Of a DNA stretch of 64,000 bases, positions 43,980 to 52,131 are shown one piece after another (within the stretch, counting starts at the first letter, position 1; each line of letters starts with the position of its first letter). Origin of the DNA: Microbacterium sp. LWO14-1.2 (GTDB taxonomy: Bacteria; Actinomycetota; Actinomycetes; Actinomycetales; Microbacteriaceae); assembly GCF_038397715.1 (NCBI RefSeq), contig NZ_CP151633.1, positions 3,534,001 through 3,598,000 on the forward strand, in the 5' to 3' direction. Both the position numbers and the translations under genes were made by a program. The notes beneath the pieces are model-generated. The model worked only from the letters and a program-made list of their open reading frames with translations. It ran no database searches and was not told the DNA's origin.

Positions 43980-44900
43980 ATGACCACCACCGCTCAGGAG
44001 CCCCACATGTCCGCAGCCGTGCTCGACGACCCCGCGACCCGTTACCCGGCTTACGACTTCAGCCGGCCCACCCAGCTCGACCGCGAGAGCACGCGGCACC
44101 TCGAGGCCGCGTTCGAGTCCTTCGCGCGCCTGTGGTCGTCGCAGCTCACGGCCAAGGTGCGGGTCAGGGCGCACCTCGCGCTCGAACGGGTCGAGCTCAT
44201 CTCGTACGAGGAGTACGCGGAGACGTTGCCCGGCACGACCGCCATGGTGGCCGGGTCCCTGCCTGGGCGCGAGGAGCCGTGCGTCGTGCAGTTCGGACTC
44301 GACAGCGCACTGCTGTGGGTCGTGCAGATGATGGGCGGGCGCAGCACGTCGCTCCCGGCCGCGCGCACGTTCACGCCGATCGAGCTCGCCCTCGTGCGGC
44401 ACCTCATGGAGGGCACGTTCGAGCATCTGCACGCCAGCCTCGACGGACTGCTCCCCGGCGAGCCGCGCTTCTCGGCCGTGCACTACAACCCCCAGTACAT
44501 GCAGGTGATCTCCGCGACGGCGGCCGTGATCGTCGCCAGGTACTCCCTGCGTCTCGGCGACGTGGAGACGACGGCCACGGTGATGCTGCCGGCATCCGCC
44601 GTGGTCGACCGCCTCGCCGCGTCCGGTTCCGACGCAGCGACGGCGCACGCCGCCGAGCACACCCTGGAGCAGGTGCGCAACACCCCGCTCGAGGTCACCC
44701 TGCGTCTCGCACCGATCACGATCGGAGCAGGAGAGGTGCTGGATCTCGCCCCGGGCGACCTCCTGCGGCTCCCGCACCCCGAGACGCGCCCCTACGAACT
44801 CGTCGCAGACCGTACGACCATCGGCTTCGCGACCCCCGGCAGCCGAGGTTCCCGGCTGACCTGCCTGATCACCAGCACCCCCGAGGAGAACCACGCATGA
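43980..44900 (+). CDS. fliM: Flagellar switch protein FliM
   Basis: Protein of 306 aa with the middle FliM domain (RHLEAAFESFARLWSSQL, VQFGLDSALLWVVQMMGGR) and a C-terminal SpoA domain (NTPLEVTLRLAPITIGAGEVLDLAPGDLLRL). It is part of the C ring. The N-terminal CheY-binding EIDALL motif of classical FliM is not seen; the first 30 residues are MTTTAQEPHMSAAVLDDPAT-like instead. It overlaps fliN by 4 nt. Confidence 0.9.
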   Translation: MTTTAQEPHMSAAVLDDPATRYPAYDFSRPTQLDRESTRHLEAAFESFARLWSSQLTAKVRVRAHLALERVELISYEEYAETLPGTTAMVAGSLPGREEPCVVQFGLDSALLWVVQMMGGRSTSLPAARTFTPIELALVRHLMEGTFEHLHASLDGLLPGEPRFSAVHYNPQYMQVISATAAVIVARYSLRLGDVETTATVMLPASAVVDRLAASGSDAATAHAAEHTLEQVRNTPLEVTLRLAPITIGAGEVLDLAPGDLLRLPHPETRPYELVADRTTIGFATPGSRGSRLTCLITSTPEENHA

Positions 44901-45553
44901 GCACCTTCCACGAGACCGCGGTCGCTGCGGCGATTGCCGGCAGGATGCCGTTCGCCTTCCCCGTCATCCCCGCACCCTCGACCGACCCGGGCGCCGTGGG
45001 GGATGCCGTCGCCGTGACCTTCACGGGAACGCCGGGTGCGCGCATCGCGATCCAGGTGGTCGACCCGACCCAGCTCGAGGACGGATCGGCGACCGCGCCG
45101 CTCGCCGACCGGCTGCATCCGATCTTCGAGGCCGCCGTGGTGGTGCTCGGCGCAGGCGCTCTGGGCGACGGCGAGCTCGTGCCCGCTGCATCGGTCTTCA
45201 CGGACGCCGGGACGCAGGTGTTCGACCTGGTCGACGCCGCCGGCGCAGTCGTGGCCCGCGCCGCCGTGCGCATCGACGGGGCGCAGCCGTCGGGATCGGC
45301 CGGACCGCAGCGACTCAGCCGCATCGCGGGCGTCGAGATGGAGCTCGTGGTCGAGATAGGACGCACGCGGATGCCGGTGCGAGACGTGCTGTCGCTCGAG
45401 CCGGGCCGCGTCGTCGAGCTGGACCGCGCGGCCGGCTCTCCCGCCGACATCAAGCTCAACGGACGGCTGATCGGCCATGGCACGGTCGTGGTCGCCGAGG
45501 GTGATTTCGCGATCCGTGTGGAGCGGATCCTCGACGGCGCCGAGGTCGTGTAG
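44897..45553 (+). CDS. fliN: Flagellar switch protein FliN
   Basis: Protein of 218 aa. The C-terminal SpoA domain (VEIGRTRMPVRDVLSLEPGRVVELDRAAGSPADIKLNGRLIGHGTVVVAEGDFAIRV) is clear. The roughly 130-residue N-terminal part is longer than in E. coli FliN (137 aa in total) and may be a CheC-derived FliY-like remnant, though the catalytic motifs of FliY are not visible. It forms the base of the C ring and helps dock FliH. Confidence 0.9.
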   Translation: MSTFHETAVAAAIAGRMPFAFPVIPAPSTDPGAVGDAVAVTFTGTPGARIAIQVVDPTQLEDGSATAPLADRLHPIFEAAVVVLGAGALGDGELVPAASVFTDAGTQVFDLVDAAGAVVARAAVRIDGAQPSGSAGPQRLSRIAGVEMELVVEIGRTRMPVRDVLSLEPGRVVELDRAAGSPADIKLNGRLIGHGTVVVAEGDFAIRVERILDGAEVV

Positions 45554-45555
45554 CC

Positions 45556-45981
45556 GTGGACGATCTGCTCGTCGCGGTGCGCGCGATCGTCGCGCTGGCA
45601 GCCGTGCTCGGTCTGCTCGTCTTCCTCAGCAAGCGGCTGCAGAAGAGTCAGTCGACGGGCGCGAGCCCCTTCGCCGGGCTCGTGCCCAAGAAGTTCACCG
45701 GATTCGCGCGGACGCGTGCGCCCCGGCCCGCCCCGGTGCGCCGCGCCCGTCCGGAGAAGATCACCGTCGTCGCCCGCTCGGGGCTCGGTGGTCGCGCGCA
45801 GCTCGTCGTGGCCGAGTTCGGTGGCATCCGCTACGTGCTCGGCGTGACCGAGCAGGGCGTCAGCGTCGTCGACACACAGGAGGCCCCGGTCGCCGAGGAC
45901 GAGTCCGCCTCGGCTGTGGAGGAGACACCGAGCACCCCTCCCGACGACATCGTCGACCGGGCGCTGCGCTCCGTCGCCTGA
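45556..45981 (+). CDS. fliO: Flagellar export gate assembly protein FliO
   Basis: Protein of 141 aa with one N-terminal membrane segment (about 5-22), a basic linker, and a small domain LVVAEFGGIRYVLGVTEQGVSVVDTQEAP that is typical of FliO. It assists FliP folding. GTG start 2 nt after the fliN stop. It ends the flbD unit; the fliP promoter begins 12 nt later. Confidence 0.85.
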   Translation: MDDLLVAVRAIVALAAVLGLLVFLSKRLQKSQSTGASPFAGLVPKKFTGFARTRAPRPAPVRRARPEKITVVARSGLGGRAQLVVAEFGGIRYVLGVTEQGVSVVDTQEAPVAEDESASAVEETPSTPPDDIVDRALRSVA

Positions 45982-45993
45982 GACCGTCGCGCG

Positions 45994-46023
45994 GGTTACG
46001 CTCGGCGCGCTCTGTCGCGATAG
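45994..46023 (+). promoter_or_regulatory. Flagellar-type promoter of the fliP unit
   Basis: GGTTAC at 45994-45999, 14 nt, GTCGCGATAG at 46014-46023. Confidence 0.75.
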
Positions 46024-46029
46024 TCGTCT

Positions 46030-46088
46030 GCGAGCACGGATAGCTCGCCCCCTCGGCTACGGATCGGCCACGACACCCATCCTCGGAG
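46030..46088 (+). promoter_or_regulatory. fliP leader with two ACGGA hairpins
   Basis: Hairpin 1, GCGAGC-ACGGATA-GCTCGC (6-bp stem), is at 46030-46048. Hairpin 2, GGCT-ACGGATC-GGCC, is at 46055-46069. CGGAG is at 46084-46088, before GTG at 46096. This is the best-formed member of the three related leaders. Confidence 0.7.
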
Positions 46089-46095
46089 TGCCGCC

Positions 46096-46935
46096 GTGTC
46101 CCCAGTCGTGCCCCTCTCCGCGCCGCGTGCGCTCGAGCGGCGCCGGCGTGCGCACGCGCACCGGAGGGTCGTGACCATCGCTCTCGTCGCCGCCGGGCTG
46201 GCCGCCGCGATGATCGCGCTCGGGGCGGTGGAGGCGCACGCTGCCGTGTCCTCCGAGACGGGCGACGGCGGCGGTGTCACGATCAACGGCATCAACGGCA
46301 CGCCGTCCGACAGCATCATGACGCTGCTCGGCATCACCGTCCTCAGCGTCGCACCGGCGCTGCTGCTCATGATGTCGAGCTTCACGAAGATCTTCGTCGT
46401 GCTGGCGCTGACCCGGAACGCGCTCTCCCTGCCGTCGATCCCGCCCAACCAGGTGCTCGCCGGTCTCAGCCTGTTCCTGACGCTGTTCATCATGTGGCCG
46501 GTGCTCACCGACATCAACGCCGTCGCCGTGAGTCCGTTCACCGCCGGGCAGATCGACTTCGGGCAGGCGTTCGAGCTCGCCCAGGCGCCCCTGCGCGACT
46601 GGATGCTGTCGTACACGCGCGAGGAGGACATCGCCCTGATGCACCGCGCGGCCCAGCTCGACAACCCGACCGACGCGGCCAGCATCCCGCTGCAGACCCT
46701 CGTGCCGGCGTTCATGATCAGCGAGCTGCGTGCGGCCTTCCTGATCGGGTTCGTCATCTTCGTGCCGTTCCTCGTCATCGATCTCGTCGTGGCCAGCGCC
46801 CTCATGTCGATGGGCATGATGATGCTCCCGCCGGTGATGATCTCGCTGCCGTTCAAGATCCTGCTGTTCCTGCTCATCGACGGCTGGGGAATGATCATCA
46901 CCGCCCTCGTCCAGTCCTACAGCGGGGGCGGCTGA
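46096..46935 (+). CDS. fliP: Flagellar export gate protein FliP
   Basis: Protein of 279 aa. It has a cleavable-looking N-terminal signal/membrane segment (about 20-42), then the FliP core with SIMTLLGITVLSVAPALLLMMSSFTKIFVVLALTRNAL and the C-terminal LMSMGMMMLPPVMISLPFKILLFLLIDGWGMI. Five FliP subunits form the export channel with FliQ and FliR. GTG start. First gene of fliP-fliQ-fliR-flhB-flhA. Confidence 0.96.
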   Translation: MSPVVPLSAPRALERRRRAHAHRRVVTIALVAAGLAAAMIALGAVEAHAAVSSETGDGGGVTINGINGTPSDSIMTLLGITVLSVAPALLLMMSSFTKIFVVLALTRNALSLPSIPPNQVLAGLSLFLTLFIMWPVLTDINAVAVSPFTAGQIDFGQAFELAQAPLRDWMLSYTREEDIALMHRAAQLDNPTDAASIPLQTLVPAFMISELRAAFLIGFVIFVPFLVIDLVVASALMSMGMMMLPPVMISLPFKILLFLLIDGWGMIITALVQSYSGGG

Positions 46936-47210
46936 TGAGTCCCGAAGCCGTCATCGACATCGGGCAGGCCGCTCTGATCCTCGGCGCGAAGCTGTGCGCA
47001 CCGCTCCTCATCACGGCGCTCGTCGTGGGATTCGCGATCTCGCTGCTGCAGTCGATCACCCAGGTGCAGGAGATGACGATCTCCTTCGTGCCGAAGCTCG
47101 TCGCGGTCGGCATCGCGCTGCTCGTGAGCGGGCACTGGATGATCGCCGAGCTCATCGCCTTCTCGAACGAGATGTTCGCCCGCATCCCCGGCCTGTTGAA
47201 CGGCGGATGA
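46935..47210 (+). CDS. fliQ: Flagellar export gate protein FliQ
   Basis: Protein of 91 aa with two membrane hairpin segments and the signature AISLLQSITQVQEMTISFVPKLVAV. It packs around the FliP-FliR channel. The ATG overlaps the fliP stop, and fliR starts inside its stop. Confidence 0.97.
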   Translation: MSPEAVIDIGQAALILGAKLCAPLLITALVVGFAISLLQSITQVQEMTISFVPKLVAVGIALLVSGHWMIAELIAFSNEMFARIPGLLNGG

Positions 47211-47971
47211 TGAACATCCCCATCGACTTCACGTGGCTCGAGGCCACGGCGCTCGCCTGTGTGCGCATCACGGCGTTCCTCGTGCTGGCGCCGCCGTTCA
47301 GCCACGCCACCATCCCGATGCGCATCCGCGCGATGCTGGGCGCCGGTCTCGCCCTCGCGGTCTCACCTGTGGTCACGGTGGGGTACGAGCGCCTCGATAC
47401 CGGCGGCTTCCTCCTCGCCCTCGTCGGACAGGCTTTCACGGGGGCGCTGCTCGGCTTCCTCGTGATGGTGCTGTTCAGCGCGATCCAGGGAGCCGGTCAC
47501 CTGGTCGACACGTTCGGCGGCTTCCAGCTGGCGCAGGCGTTCGACCCGGGAATGGCGATCAACGGCGCGCAGTTCACCCGCCTGTTCCAGATGACGGCGC
47601 TGCTGCTGCTGTTCGCATCCGACGGGTATCAGCTCGTCCTGGGCGGGCTCTTCCGCTCGTTCGACGCGATCCCGGTCTCCGGTGTCATCGATCTGTCGAG
47701 CCCCGCCGAAGCGCTCGTCGGCGCGACCGGCCAGATGATGCTCAGCGCGGTGCAGATCGCCGGACCGCTGCTCATCGTCCTGTTCCTCGCCGACGTCGGT
47801 CTCGGTCTCGTCACCAGGGTCGCGCCGGCGCTCAACGCGTTCGCGATGGGCTTCCCCGTGAAGATCGGACTCACGCTGGTGCTGGTCGGTTTCGTGTACG
47901 CCGCGCTCCCCAGTGTGGTCGCGGCGATCGCCGAGGACGCCGCCCGGCTGCTCGTGGGGGTGACGCGGTGA
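47207..47971 (+). CDS. fliR: Flagellar export gate protein FliR
   Basis: Protein of 254 aa with about six membrane segments and the FliR core GQAFTGALLGFLVMVLFSAIQGAGHLVDTFGGFQLAQAFDP. It completes the FliP5-FliQ4-FliR1 gate. It starts with two consecutive ATG codons, the first overlapping the fliQ stop, and overlaps flhB by 4 nt. Confidence 0.96.
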   Translation: MMNIPIDFTWLEATALACVRITAFLVLAPPFSHATIPMRIRAMLGAGLALAVSPVVTVGYERLDTGGFLLALVGQAFTGALLGFLVMVLFSAIQGAGHLVDTFGGFQLAQAFDPGMAINGAQFTRLFQMTALLLLFASDGYQLVLGGLFRSFDAIPVSGVIDLSSPAEALVGATGQMMLSAVQIAGPLLIVLFLADVGLGLVTRVAPALNAFAMGFPVKIGLTLVLVGFVYAALPSVVAAIAEDAARLLVGVTR

Positions 47972-49071
47972 GCGACGTCGACACCGGGGAACGCACCGAG
48001 AAGGCCACAGAGCAGCGGCTCAGAGATGCGCGTCGCAAGGGCCAGATCGGACGGAGTCAGGACTTCACGGCATGGGTGTGCATCGGGGCCGCGGCCGTGA
48101 TGATGGTGCCGACGGTCGCCGCGGGAACCCAGGTCACCACCGATCTCTTCCTCCGCGTCTCGCAGGTCGCGCGGAACCCCGCCGACGGAGCCGCGATGGA
48201 CGCGCTGAGTGCGGCGATCGCGTCGCTCGGGGGAGTGCTGCTGCCGATGCTCCTCGTCGTGCTGCTCGCCACCGCAGCCACCGCGGTCGCCCAGGGCGGG
48301 ATCCACCTGCGGGGCGTGCCGATGCGGGCCGAGCAGTTCAACATCGTGGCCGGGCTCAAGCGCGTCTTCGGTCGCCAGGCGCTGTGGGAGGGAGTCAAGG
48401 CGCTCCTCAAGACGGCCGCGATCGGACTCTCGCTGTGGATCGTGGTGTCCGGCCTCGTGCCCGTGCTCATGGCGAGCGGGAGCCACAACATCACGTGGCT
48501 CCTCGAACAGGCTGCCGGGGGAGCGGTCGCACTGCTGCAGGTCGCGGTGGCCGTCGGCATCCTGCTCGCCGCGATCGACGTCGTCGTCGTGATGCGCCGC
48601 AACCGTAAGCACACGCACATGACGAAGAAGGAGGCGAAGGACGAGCACAAGAAGAGCGAGGGAGACCCGCTCGTGCGCTCCCAGCGTCGTTCGCGTCAGA
48701 TCGCGCTGAGCCGCAATCGCATGATCGCCGCCGTCGGCGACAGCGACGTCGTCCTCGTCAACCCGACCCATGTCGCGGTCGCCCTCCGGTACGAACCGGG
48801 CAAGTCCGCCCCGCGCGTCGTCGCGAAGGGTGCGGGTGTCGTGGCGCAGAAGATCCGCGAGAAGGCCGAGGAGACGGGTGTGCCGATGGTGCGCGACATC
48901 CCGCTTGCGCGGGCGCTGCACTCGGCGTGCGAGCTCGGGCGCGAGATCCCCGAGGAGCTCTACACCGCCGTCGCACAGGTGCTCGCATTCATCGAGCACC
49001 TGAAGCGTCGAGGGTCGGCGCGCGGAACCCACACCATGCCGTTCGAGAGCACCCGCGACCGCGGCCTCTGA
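47968..49071 (+). CDS. flhB: Flagellar export specificity protein FlhB
   Basis: Protein of 367 aa. It opens with GERTEKATEQRLRDARRKGQIGRSQDF, has four membrane segments, and its cytoplasmic domain carries the self-cleavage motif NPTH at residues 265-268 (VVLVNPTHVAVAL). Cleavage between N and P lets FliK switch export from hook to filament substrates. GTG start overlapping fliR. Confidence 0.97.
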   Translation: MSDVDTGERTEKATEQRLRDARRKGQIGRSQDFTAWVCIGAAAVMMVPTVAAGTQVTTDLFLRVSQVARNPADGAAMDALSAAIASLGGVLLPMLLVVLLATAATAVAQGGIHLRGVPMRAEQFNIVAGLKRVFGRQALWEGVKALLKTAAIGLSLWIVVSGLVPVLMASGSHNITWLLEQAAGGAVALLQVAVAVGILLAAIDVVVVMRRNRKHTHMTKKEAKDEHKKSEGDPLVRSQRRSRQIALSRNRMIAAVGDSDVVLVNPTHVAVALRYEPGKSAPRVVAKGAGVVAQKIREKAEETGVPMVRDIPLARALHSACELGREIPEELYTAVAQVLAFIEHLKRRGSARGTHTMPFESTRDRGL

Positions 49072-49117
49072 CCCCCGGCGCCTTGTACATCCACCGTCAC
49101 GAGAGAACGAGACACCC

Positions 49118-51184
49118 ATGATCGGACAGATCCTGTCGAAGGCCGCAGTGCCGGTCGGCGTCGTCGGCATCATCCTGCTGCTCATCGTGCCGATCCCCAC
49201 GCCGCTGCTCGACGTGCTCATCGTCGTGAACATCTCGTTCGCCCTGCTGATCCTGCTCACGGCGATGTTCATCAAGAAGCCGCTGGAGTTCTCGGTGTTC
49301 CCGAGCCTGCTGCTGGTCGCGACCCTGTTCCGCCTGGGACTCAACGTCGCGTCGACCCGACTCGTGCTCAGCGAGGCGCACGCCGGACAGGTGATCCAGG
49401 CGTTCGGACAGATCACGATCAGCGGATCCCTCGTGATCGGCGCGGTGATCTTCCTCATCCTCACGGTCATCCAGTTCGTGGTGGTGACCAAGGGCGCGGA
49501 GCGCGTCGCCGAGGTCGGCGCCCGCTTCACCCTCGACGCGATGCCGGGAAAGCAGATGGCGATCGACGCCGATCTCAACGCCGGACTCATCACTGAGGCG
49601 GAGGCGCGAGCCCGGCGGGCAGAGGTCGCCGCCGAGGCCGACTTCTACGGTGCGATGGACGGTGCGTCGAAGTTCGTGAAGGGCGACGCGATCGCCGGCA
49701 TCGTGATCGTCGTCATCAACTTCGTCGGCGGCATCATCATCGGCATGGTCCAGCACGGCATGGAGGTCGGCGAGGCGCTCGAGACGTACAGCATCCTCAC
49801 GATCGGCGACGGCCTGGTCACCCAGATCCCGGCGCTGCTCATGGCGGTGTCCACCGGCATGATCGTGACCCGCGAGAACGCCGAGGCCGAGATGGGGCAG
49901 GCAGCGGGACGGCAGCTGCTGCAGTCGCGCAACGCGCTCCTCATCACCGGTCTCGCAGCCTGCGCGATGGGCTTCATCCCCGGGATGCCGCTGCTGGTGT
50001 TCCTCGCGATCGGAGCCGTGCTGCTGTTCGCCGCCTCGCGGGTGCGGGCGAACGAGGCGAAGGAGACGGCGGCGGCGCTCGACGCCCAGCAGCTCGAAGC
50101 GGCGGAGGCGGCGGCCGAGGGCCCAGAAGAGCTCATGGACCGGATGCGCGTGCACGCCCTCGAGATCTCGCTGGCCCCCGACATCGTCGATCTGGCCTCG
50201 GGTGGTCAGGGCGATCTGCTGACCAGGGTGAAGTCGCTCCGCCGCAAGCTTGCGATGGAGATCGGCATCCTGATGCCGCCGGTGCGCACCCGCGACAACA
50301 TCGATCTGCCGGCGCAGACGTACGCGCTGCTGATCGCCGGCGTCGAGGTCGGACGAGGCACGGTGCCGCGCGGACATGTGCTGGCCATCGGGACCGGGCT
50401 GGACCAGTTGCCCGGTACCGCGGTGACCGATCCGGTCTTCGGGCTCGAGGGCAAGTGGGTGCCGACGGAGATGTCGCATGCCGCCGACATGGCGGGAGCG
50501 ACGGTCATCGACCGCGCGAGCGTCATCATCACCCATCTGTCCGACGTGGTGCAGAGCCAGGCGGACAGGCTGCTCTCGCTCGAAGACGTGCGACAGCTCA
50601 CCGACCATCTCACACAGTCCAGTCCCGCGACCGTCGAGGAGCTGACCCCGGCGATGCTCTCCCTCGCGGCCATCCAGCGGGTGCTCGCCGGGCTGCTGTC
50701 GGAACGGGTCCCGATCAACGACCTCGCCCGCATCTACGAGGCGCTGGCACTGCGGGCGAAGACGTCGACCGACACCCCGGTTCTCATCGAGGCGGCGCGC
50801 GCCGCACTCGGACCGGCCATCGCCGCCCGCTTCGCGCAGGACGGTCGGATCCGCGTCCTGATGTTCGATCCGATGCTCGAACAGCAGATGCTCGAGGGCA
50901 TGCGAGCCGTGGAAGGCCAGACCCAGATCGTGCTGAGCCCCGAGGCCACGATGCAGCTTCTCGAGAGCGTGCGGCGGACCGTCGCAGAGATCGACCAGTC
51001 GGGTCCGGAGCCGGTGCTCGTCTGCGCGCCGTCGCTGCGCTCGGCCGTTCGACGGATGCTGTCGGCGCAGGTGCGCGGGCTTCCGGTGCTGTCCTACGAC
51101 GAGGCCGGGGCCGGAGGCTTCGCGACCGATGTGGTGGGTGTCGTGCGCATCGCTCCCACCGCGCTCCCGAGTCCGGCGGTGTAG
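49118..51184 (+). CDS. flhA: Flagellar export gate protein FlhA
   Basis: Protein of 688 aa. The N-terminal half has about eight membrane segments with the FlhA signature (LDVLIVVNISFALLILLTAMFI, then PSLLLVATLFRLGLNVASTRLVL and KGDAIAGIVIVVINFVGG). The C-terminal half is the cytoplasmic ring that binds chaperone-substrate complexes. It drives export with the proton gradient. It follows flhB after 46 bp and ends the fliP unit; csrA comes next. Confidence 0.97.
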   Translation: MIGQILSKAAVPVGVVGIILLLIVPIPTPLLDVLIVVNISFALLILLTAMFIKKPLEFSVFPSLLLVATLFRLGLNVASTRLVLSEAHAGQVIQAFGQITISGSLVIGAVIFLILTVIQFVVVTKGAERVAEVGARFTLDAMPGKQMAIDADLNAGLITEAEARARRAEVAAEADFYGAMDGASKFVKGDAIAGIVIVVINFVGGIIIGMVQHGMEVGEALETYSILTIGDGLVTQIPALLMAVSTGMIVTRENAEAEMGQAAGRQLLQSRNALLITGLAACAMGFIPGMPLLVFLAIGAVLLFAASRVRANEAKETAAALDAQQLEAAEAAAEGPEELMDRMRVHALEISLAPDIVDLASGGQGDLLTRVKSLRRKLAMEIGILMPPVRTRDNIDLPAQTYALLIAGVEVGRGTVPRGHVLAIGTGLDQLPGTAVTDPVFGLEGKWVPTEMSHAADMAGATVIDRASVIITHLSDVVQSQADRLLSLEDVRQLTDHLTQSSPATVEELTPAMLSLAAIQRVLAGLLSERVPINDLARIYEALALRAKTSTDTPVLIEAARAALGPAIAARFAQDGRIRVLMFDPMLEQQMLEGMRAVEGQTQIVLSPEATMQLLESVRRTVAEIDQSGPEPVLVCAPSLRSAVRRMLSAQVRGLPVLSYDEAGAGGFATDVVGVVRIAPTALPSPAV

Positions 51185-51275
51185 GCGCGCGCCTTCCTCT
51201 CATTTACGAGTGGATCATGCGCTACTTTTGTCTGGGTGCGCTCCTGCGCGCCAGCCATGGAAGGCGGACGAAGGC

Positions 51276-51524
51276 ATGCTGGTACTCACGAGGCGCGCGA
51301 ACGAGAGCATCCTGATCGGCGACGACATCACGGTCACGATCCTCGCGGTCACACCGGGTGGCGTCCGGGTCGGCATCGATGCGCCGCGCGACAAGCGCAT
51401 CAACCGCGCGGAGATCGTGCTGGCCGTGTCCGACGCGAACCAGGAGGCCGTGCAGACGTCGTCCGACGAAGCGGCGGAGAACGCGCTGCGGGGCGCGCTC
51501 GCACGGATCACCACGAAACCCTGA
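51276..51524 (+). CDS. csrA: Translational regulator CsrA
   Basis: Protein of 82 aa starting MLVLTRRANESILIGDDITVTIL, with the VRVGIDAPRDKRINRAEI segment, both diagnostic of CsrA. The last 20 residues are an unstructured extension. Dimeric CsrA binds ANGGA motifs in hairpin loops and blocks ribosome access. Its likely targets are in this same locus: the fliC, flgB, fliH and fliP leaders carry such hairpins. FliW, the protein antagonist in Bacillus and Campylobacter, is encoded at 54436. A TACTTT box near 51224 may start the csrA mRNA. Confidence 0.96.
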   Translation: MLVLTRRANESILIGDDITVTILAVTPGGVRVGIDAPRDKRINRAEIVLAVSDANQEAVQTSSDEAAENALRGALARITTKP

Positions 51525-51558
51525 CGGTGTCAATGGGGAGTTCTCCCCATCCACGCCG

Positions 51559-51587
51559 AGTTACCCCGTACATCGATGTCGCGATAG
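51559..51587 (+). promoter_or_regulatory. Flagellar-type promoter of the flgN unit
   Basis: AGTTAC at 51559-51564, 13 nt, GTCGCGATAG at 51578-51587. Confidence 0.7.
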
Positions 51588-51634
51588 TCGTGAGTATGAC
51601 GGGCAATCCCGTCGGGAAACCACGACTGACGAGG
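51586..51634 (+). promoter_or_regulatory. Nested stem-loop leader of flgN
   Basis: AGTCGTG at 51586-51592 pairs with CACGACT at 51621-51627, enclosing GACGGG-CAAT-CCCGTC at 51598-51613. The ribosome-binding site GAGG at 51631-51634 follows directly. There is no ANGGA loop, so any regulation differs from the CsrA-type leaders. Confidence 0.55.
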
Positions 51635-51643
51635 TGACGAACC

Positions 51644-52126
51644 GTGGCCGCTCACGACCTGAGCATGCAGCTGATGCGAGAGCGCGATCTGCTCGAGGTG
51701 CTGCTCTTCAAGCTCGACGAGCAGCAGATGCTCCTCGCCACCGGACGCAATCGCTGGATCCAAAATGCCGCGAACGAGATCGATCGTGTGCTGGCCGCGA
51801 TGCCCACGGTCGCCCTCTCACGTGACACGCTCGTCGTCGCCGTCGCCGACGAGTGGGGGGTGCCGGAGGCGACGACGCTTCGGGAGCTGATCGATGCCGC
51901 GCCCACCGACGCCTGGCGCGAGGTCATGTCCGGTCACCTCGAAGCGATGACATCTCTCGCCGAGGAGATCGCCCAGATGAAGAAGGTCAACGAGCAGCGC
52001 CTGCGAACGGCTATCCGCGTCACCCAGGAGACCATCGCGGGTCTGGGCACGCCGACCGGCGAGTACGACCCGTCCGGCGATGTCGTCCGCGACGGCGACG
52101 CCCGGCTGCTCGACACGAGGGTGTGA
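51644..52126 (+). CDS. flgN: FlgN-family export chaperone
   Basis: Protein of 160 aa, mostly long helices with a leucine-rich start (LSMQLMRERDLLEVLLFKLDEQQMLLATG) and a central helix pair, fitting FlgN. It would escort the hook-associated proteins FlgK and FlgL, encoded next, to the export gate. GTG start 9 nt from GAGG. The identity is supported by place and helical pattern. Confidence 0.85.
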   Translation: MAAHDLSMQLMRERDLLEVLLFKLDEQQMLLATGRNRWIQNAANEIDRVLAAMPTVALSRDTLVVAVADEWGVPEATTLRELIDAAPTDAWREVMSGHLEAMTSLAEEIAQMKKVNEQRLRTAIRVTQETIAGLGTPTGEYDPSGDVVRDGDARLLDTRV

Positions 52127-52131
52127 CCGCG

